Shown one piece after another: positions 62,107 to 64,000 of a stretch of DNA of 64,000 bases (within the stretch, counting starts at the first letter, position 1; every line of letters begins with the position of its first letter). The translations under genes and the position numbers were made by a program. This DNA is from Armatimonadota bacterium (GTDB lineage: Bacteria > Armatimonadota > DTGP01 > JAKQQT01). The notes below the pieces were generated by a model that worked only from the letters and a program-made list of their open reading frames with translations, was not told the origin of the DNA and did not search any database. The DNA lies in the NCBI GenBank assembly GCA_036504095.1, contig DASXVS010000019.1:1-64000 (forward strand), in the 5' to 3' direction.

Positions 62107-63078
62107 TTATCGTTGGTTGTGCGTCTCGTTCTGCCATGCGTCGCGAACGGCGAGCATGCCGAGATAGGCCTCCTCGGGCACGCCTTTGAAAATGCAATTG
62201 CTGGAAGCGAATACGTAGCCGGTGCCGTTCAGAGGTCCGTGGTCGAGGCAGTACCGGGCGCTTGTCTCAATCTCCTCCGGGGTTCCGCTCTGAAGCCGGG
62301 AGCAGTCCACGTTGCCGAACAGGCACACCCGATCGCCTACCGTCTCACGGACCTTGCGGATGTCCATCCCGGCCATCGGGTCGATGCTGTGAAGGCCGTC
62401 CGGCTTGCACTCCAGCAGTTGGTCCATGATGGGCCAGAGGTTGCCGTCGGTGTGCTTCACAGCAAACCCGCCGGCCTCCTGAATGGCGCGTGTCTGCCGC
62501 TTGAGGAAGGGCGTCACAAACCTTCGGAACATGCGCGGCGAGAGGAACGGACCGCTGTTGAAGCAGTAGTCGGAGCACATGAACACGATCTCCGCCCCGG
62601 CGTCGATGAGAAGCCTGCAATTCTCGATGGCGCGGTTGCATCGTGCGTCCAGTTCGCTCAAGAGGCCGTCCGCATCGTCCGCCATACGAATCGACAGGTC
62701 CAGCATCTGCTCCCCGTTGGGGATCGCCTGTGTACCGTCCTGGTTGGCGCTGAGCATGAACCGGTCGCCCGAGAGCTCGCGGATAATGCCGAACGATTCA
62801 GCCTGGGCCTCAAGGGGGAGCCAGTGCAGCCCGGTGATGACGTTGTAGCCGAAGCGCTCCGAGACTCGTATCCAGAGTTTCGCGTTGGCCACCAGCGCGT
62901 CCCGGCGTGCATGCGGCGGCAGCGCTTCGTAATCGTGCCCGTAGAGGGTTGGCTCGCCGAACATGCTGTCGGAAAGCTGAAACTCCAATTCCAGGTGCGG
63001 CACGGGACCGTCGTAAGGCTCAAACTGTATGGCTGCTCTGACGATTTCGCGTGGTGTCAATGTGTTGTCCTTGTCCAT
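62107..63078 (-). CDS. UroD-like superfamily protein, H-x-D type
   Basis: ATG 63078 (MDKDNTLTPREIVRAAIQFEPY) is chosen; the longer frame overlaps the upstream gene without a ribosome site. The 323-residue product has EIVFMCSDYCFNSGPFLSPRMF, the metal segment EAGGFAVKHTDGNLWPIMDQLL (H-T-D in place of H-x-C), and LHSIDPMAGMDIRKVRETVGD followed by LFGNVDC. It is a tandem twin of the gene at 63057, overlapping it by 22 bases. Confidence 0.86.
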   Translation of the reverse strand: MDKDNTLTPREIVRAAIQFEPYDGPVPHLELEFQLSDSMFGEPTLYGHDYEALPPHARRDALVANAKLWIRVSERFGYNVITGLHWLPLEAQAESFGIIRELSGDRFMLSANQDGTQAIPNGEQMLDLSIRMADDADGLLSELDARCNRAIENCRLLIDAGAEIVFMCSDYCFNSGPFLSPRMFRRFVTPFLKRQTRAIQEAGGFAVKHTDGNLWPIMDQLLECKPDGLHSIDPMAGMDIRKVRETVGDRVCLFGNVDCSRLQSGTPEEIETSARYCLDHGPLNGTGYVFASSNCIFKGVPEEAYLGMLAVRDAWQNETHNQR

Positions 63079-64000
63079 GCCTCGCGCACGGCGAGCATGG
63101 TCCTGTAATTCTCGGGCGGCACTCCCTCGAAAATGCAATTGCTGGACGTGTAGACATACCCGGTGCCGTCCACGGGGCCGTGCTCAAGGCAGTAACGTGC
63201 GCTCTCCTCGATCTGATCGGCCGTACCGTGCTGCAAGTAAGCGCAGTTCACGTTTCCGAAGAGGCACCATCGCTTGCCCACCTTCGCCCGGACGGCGGCG
63301 ATGTCCATGCCGGCCATCGGGTCTATCGATTGCAGGCCGTCCAGACCCCACTCCAACATCTGGTCGAGCAGCATGGTCAGGTCGCCGTCCGAATGCTGAA
63401 TGGCGAACGCGCCGCCCTTGTGAATCGCGTCAACACAGCGTTTGGCGAAAGGTGAGACGTATCGGCGGAACATAGCTGGCGAGAAGAACGGCCCCTGATT
63501 GTACGCATAATCGGTGAGCAAAAAGACCAGGTCCGCGCCGCCCGCTGTCAGCGCCTCGATATCCCTGATCGCGCCGGCGCAGAGGGCCTCGAGGTCTTCC
63601 ATCAGGCTGTCTGGGTCTTCGGCCATCTTGGCCACTAGAGGGCCGATCTCGTCGCTGCTGGGGATGCCCTGCGAGCCGGTGAGCCCTGTTGTCAACATGA
63701 AACGATCTCCGCTGAACTCGCGGATAAGCCGGAACGTTTCGATCTGTTCCTCCACCGGGAGCCAGTGGATGCCGGTGATGGCGTTCCAGCCGAGACCCTC
63801 GGCGATGCGGATCCACAGCCGCGCGTTTCTCACCAGTTCATCCCGGCGCTTGTGCTTCGGGATCGTCTCGAACTCGCGCCATCGGATGGCGTGCTCGCCG
63901 AACATCTCGTCCGCTAGTTGAAACTCAAGCTCCAGGTGCGGGACCGGCCCATCGTACGGCTCGAACCGTATGGCGGCCTCTATGGCGGCTCGAGGAGTCA
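63057..64000 (-). CDS. UroD-like superfamily protein, H-x-D type (5' end cut by window)
   Basis: The frame stays open to the right edge: codons upstream of the first internal Met read RAAIEAAIRFEPYDGPVPHL, matching the N-terminus of the twin at 62107. The gene therefore starts beyond 64000. The visible part has LVFLLTDYAYNQGPFFSPAM, the metal segment KGGAFAIQHSDGDLTMLLDQM (H-S-D) and LQSIDPMAGMDIAAVRAKVG with LFGNVNCAYLQHGT. The enzyme is likely the first or an early gene of the leftward operon. Confidence 0.88.
   Translation of the reverse strand, partial: TPRAAIEAAIRFEPYDGPVPHLELEFQLADEMFGEHAIRWREFETIPKHKRRDELVRNARLWIRIAEGLGWNAITGIHWLPVEEQIETFRLIREFSGDRFMLTTGLTGSQGIPSSDEIGPLVAKMAEDPDSLMEDLEALCAGAIRDIEALTAGGADLVFLLTDYAYNQGPFFSPAMFRRYVSPFAKRCVDAIHKGGAFAIQHSDGDLTMLLDQMLEWGLDGLQSIDPMAGMDIAAVRAKVGKRWCLFGNVNCAYLQHGTADQIEESARYCLEHGPVDGTGYVYTSSNCIFEGVPPENYRTMLAVREAWTRTTH

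Overview
The window is a GC-rich bacterial chromosome segment that most resembles Armatimonadota. The grounds are a prepilin-type protein with the [19 protein letters not shown] leader followed by FPVFARAR, a large set of uroporphyrinogen-decarboxylase-like (UroD-like) methyltransferase paralogues, many secreted glycan-active proteins, and Gfo/Idh/MocA oxidoreductases beside them. This is an inference from gene content; there is no rRNA, and I saw no tRNA or CRISPR array.

Layout. 1-140 is the 3' end of a group II intron (maturase C-terminus plus domains V and VI), abutting secA (159-3338). 3.4-18.1 kb holds housekeeping and surface-polysaccharide genes: two family 2 glycosyltransferases, an O-antigen ligase-like membrane protein, a very large secreted metzincin-type protein, an M29 aminopeptidase, a CpsB-like PHP phosphatase, a HIT protein, an FkbM methyltransferase and purA. 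18.1-21.2 kb has a pseudopilin and two sugar ABC permeases split by a four-helix-bundle gene. 21.4-24.3 kb has folE coupled to a class II photolyase, then a small gene overlapping a nucleotidyltransferase. 24.3-43.2 kb is a carbohydrate-use region: GH16, GH42-like, clan GH-A, GHL10, an esterase, CBM9, dehydrogenases and a propeller glycosidase. 43.2-47.3 kb is a UroD-like gene with glpK and glpD. 47.4-51.9 kb is a lower-GC island of poorly known exported proteins, bounded by two copies of the 3' end of a DUF1638 gene and a 16-G tract. 51.9-64.0 kb is a leftward operon of DUF1638, five complete UroD-like genes and one cut by the window edge, a homocysteine S-methyltransferase-like gene and a Gfo/Idh oxidoreductase, interrupted by a large Asp-box propeller gene.

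The most unusual feature is a set of eight short arrays with a strict 7- or 8-base period, mostly arranged as opposed arms. Two pairs enclose whole genes (the four-helix-bundle gene and the 930-residue propeller gene), each sitting precisely in the gap between two functionally linked operon genes. One array is in frame inside a glycosyltransferase, one fills the translation-initiation region of the next glycosyltransferase, and two form palindromes directly after stop codons. Together they look like a family of palindromic, gene-carrying or solo insertion elements.

Genes appear to cooperate in three blocks: polysaccharide assembly (4.5-8.4 and 13.7-16.1 kb), extracellular glycan breakdown with uptake and oxidation of the products (18.9-43.2 kb), and a methyl-transfer-like programme (33.4, 43.2 and 51.9-64 kb) in which eight UroD-like paralogues differ at the putative metal site (H-x-C versus H-x-D).
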